A stretch of DNA of 41,917 nucleotides from Nitratireductor sp. (GTDB taxonomy: Bacteria; Pseudomonadota; Alphaproteobacteria; Rhizobiales; Rhizobiaceae): assembly GCA_020441665.1 (NCBI GenBank), contig JAGRLT010000049.1:1-41917 (forward strand). Direction: 5' to 3'. The position numbers and the translations under genes are program-made. Below are positions 40,844 through 41,917 of this stretch, one piece after another. The stretch's first letter is position 1. Every line of letters starts with the position of its first letter. The notes below the pieces were generated by a model. The model had not been told where the DNA came from. It worked only from the letters and a program-made list of their open reading frames with translations, and made no database searches.

Positions 40844-41917
40844 ATGGAGCGCATGAGCATGATCGATGCCTCGTTTCTCTATATGGAGAACGAGTTCGAC
40901 CTGCACCACAACGCCTGGCTCGGCATCTTCGCCGGCCCGGCCCCCACGGGGGCCGCGTTCCGCGGGCACATAGCGTCCAAGCTGCCGCGAATCCCGCGCT
41001 ACCGGCAGCGGGTCCGGTTCGTGCCCCATGACCTCGCCGCGCCCGTCTGGGTCGACGACCAGCACTTCAACCTGAACTATCACGTCCGCGCCATCGCCCT
41101 GCCCGCCCCCGGCAGCGAAGAACAGCTGAAGGAACTGTTCACCACGCTGATGGCGGAACCGCTCGACCGTAACAAGCCGCTGTGGGATATGTGGCTGGTC
41201 GATGGGCTGGAAGGCGGCCGCTGGGCGCTGATCTCGCGGCTGCACCATTGCATGGCCGATGGGGTGAGCACGACCGACATCACCACCACCGTTCTCGACC
41301 GGGAGCCGCAGGCGGCGACCGTCGACGTGGTCGACGACTGGAAGCCGGAGCCGCCGCCCACCGATGCCGAACTCGTGCAGGCGGCGCTGATCGAATCGCA
41401 GCAATCGGACGTCGAGCAGGTGAGCCGCTACGACACCTGGGTCAATTCGCTGAAGGCGCAGATGGTGGAAGTCGACAAGGCCTTCGCCTCGCTCAAGAGC
41501 AGTTTCGCCAACCCGCTGTCCATTACCAGCCTCAACGGCCCGATCGGCCCCTATCGCCGCTGGGCATGGGCCAAGGCCAGCCTTGCCGACATTGCCTCCG
41601 TGCGCGCCTGCCTTGGCGGAACGGTCAACGACATCGTGCTCGCCACCGTAACCGGCGCATTCCGCGAACTGCTGCTGTCGCGCGGCGAGGCGGTCGCCGA
41701 CCGGACCATTCGTTGCCTGGTGCCGGTTTCGGTGCGCAGCATCGGCGAGATGGGAGGAAACCGGATCGCCAGCATGTATGCGGAACTTCCGGTCGGCATC
41801 GCCGATCCCCGGGAGCGGCTGGCCAGCATCCGCACGCAGATGGATGGCCTCAAGGCATCCAAGCAGGCGCTTGCGGCCGATGTGCTCGCCTCGCTGGCCG
41901 GCTTCCAGCCGCCCGCC
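40844..41917 (+). CDS. Wax ester synthase / diacylglycerol acyltransferase (WS/DGAT), 5' part
   Basis: Transfers an acyl group from acyl-CoA to an alcohol or diacylglycerol. The frame from ATG 40844 (MERMSMIDASFLYMEN) stays open to the window edge, giving 358 residues of a family of about 460-500. The catalytic HHxxxDG is HHCMADG (His134-His135, Asp139). PLDRNKPLWDMWLVDGLEGGRWALI precedes it as usual, and the second family motif GGTVNDIVLATVTGAFRELL is present. It is in one operon with the ligase, which would supply its acyl-CoA. The right end lies outside the window. Confidence 0.92.
   Translation, partial: MERMSMIDASFLYMENEFDLHHNAWLGIFAGPAPTGAAFRGHIASKLPRIPRYRQRVRFVPHDLAAPVWVDDQHFNLNYHVRAIALPAPGSEEQLKELFTTLMAEPLDRNKPLWDMWLVDGLEGGRWALISRLHHCMADGVSTTDITTTVLDREPQAATVDVVDDWKPEPPPTDAELVQAALIESQQSDVEQVSRYDTWVNSLKAQMVEVDKAFASLKSSFANPLSITSLNGPIGPYRRWAWAKASLADIASVRACLGGTVNDIVLATVTGAFRELLLSRGEAVADRTIRCLVPVSVRSIGEMGGNRIASMYAELPVGIADPRERLASIRTQMDGLKASKQALAADVLASLAGFQPPA

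Overview
The window looks like a chromosome segment of a high-GC alphaproteobacterium of the Hyphomicrobiales (Rhizobiales) type. The evidence is the block FYDLN-acid protein / aroA / cmk / rpsA next to tRNA-Ala, a class II EPSP synthase, the long-form hpf followed by ptsN, and overall codon use. The genus cannot be fixed from the sequence alone.

Layout. (1) 1-4766: housekeeping genes rpsA (partial), cmk and aroA on the minus strand, with a PIN-type toxin-antitoxin pair (VapBC45-like) lodged between aroA and cmk, and a divergent acidic FYDLN protein. (2) 4972-5489: tRNA-Ala(GGC) followed by decayed copies of tRNA 3' ends. (3) 5490-6194: a class I glutamine amidotransferase. (4) 6214-11824: a five-gene TRAP uptake operon (sensor kinase, response regulator, DctP, DctQ, DctM). 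(5) 11938-16766: an acyl-CoA unit (enoyl-CoA hydratase-like protein, acyl-CoA ligase, CoA-binding protein), an MltB-type transglycosylase and a PCu(A)C copper chaperone. (6) 17033-22655: an amidohydrolase, a nitronate monooxygenase-like protein, a proline-rich membrane protein, ptsN and hpf. (7) 23133-29075: tRNA-Arg(CCG) carrying a 5.9-kb decayed integrative element bounded by exact 49-bp repeats. It holds a truncated integrase fused to a type III restriction fragment, a frameshifted hypothetical gene, a DUF3841 protein, a truncated ArdC, HipBA with an unusually long HipB, and a GGCT-like gene. (8) 29098-29530: the end of an IS481-like element. (9) 29672-41917: a probable catabolic or lipid gene set: FCD-type GntR regulator, aldehyde dehydrogenase, five-part peptide-type ABC transporter, amidase, 73-aa ACT-like protein, acyl-CoA ligase and a WS/DGAT acyltransferase that runs off the right edge.

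How the parts connect. The last region is framed by two near-identical palindromes (CTGTATCCTGGATACAG at 29682 and TGTATCCTGGATACA at 39121), each overlapping a predicted -10 box with the same geometry. One GntR regulator therefore probably controls both the import/amidase operon and the ligase/acyltransferase operon. The inferred flow is uptake of an amide-containing compound, hydrolysis, aldehyde oxidation, CoA activation, then acyl transfer or storage; the substrate is unknown. In the TRAP operon the response regulator lacks the sigma-54 AAA+ domain typical of DctD, and a perfect palindrome lies just upstream of a sigma-70-like promoter for dctP. The strongest candidates for something new are the twin-operator amide/lipid gene set, the toxin-antitoxin pair coupled by GTGA overlaps to the essential gene cmk, and the HipBA / GGCT-like divergent pair inside the island.
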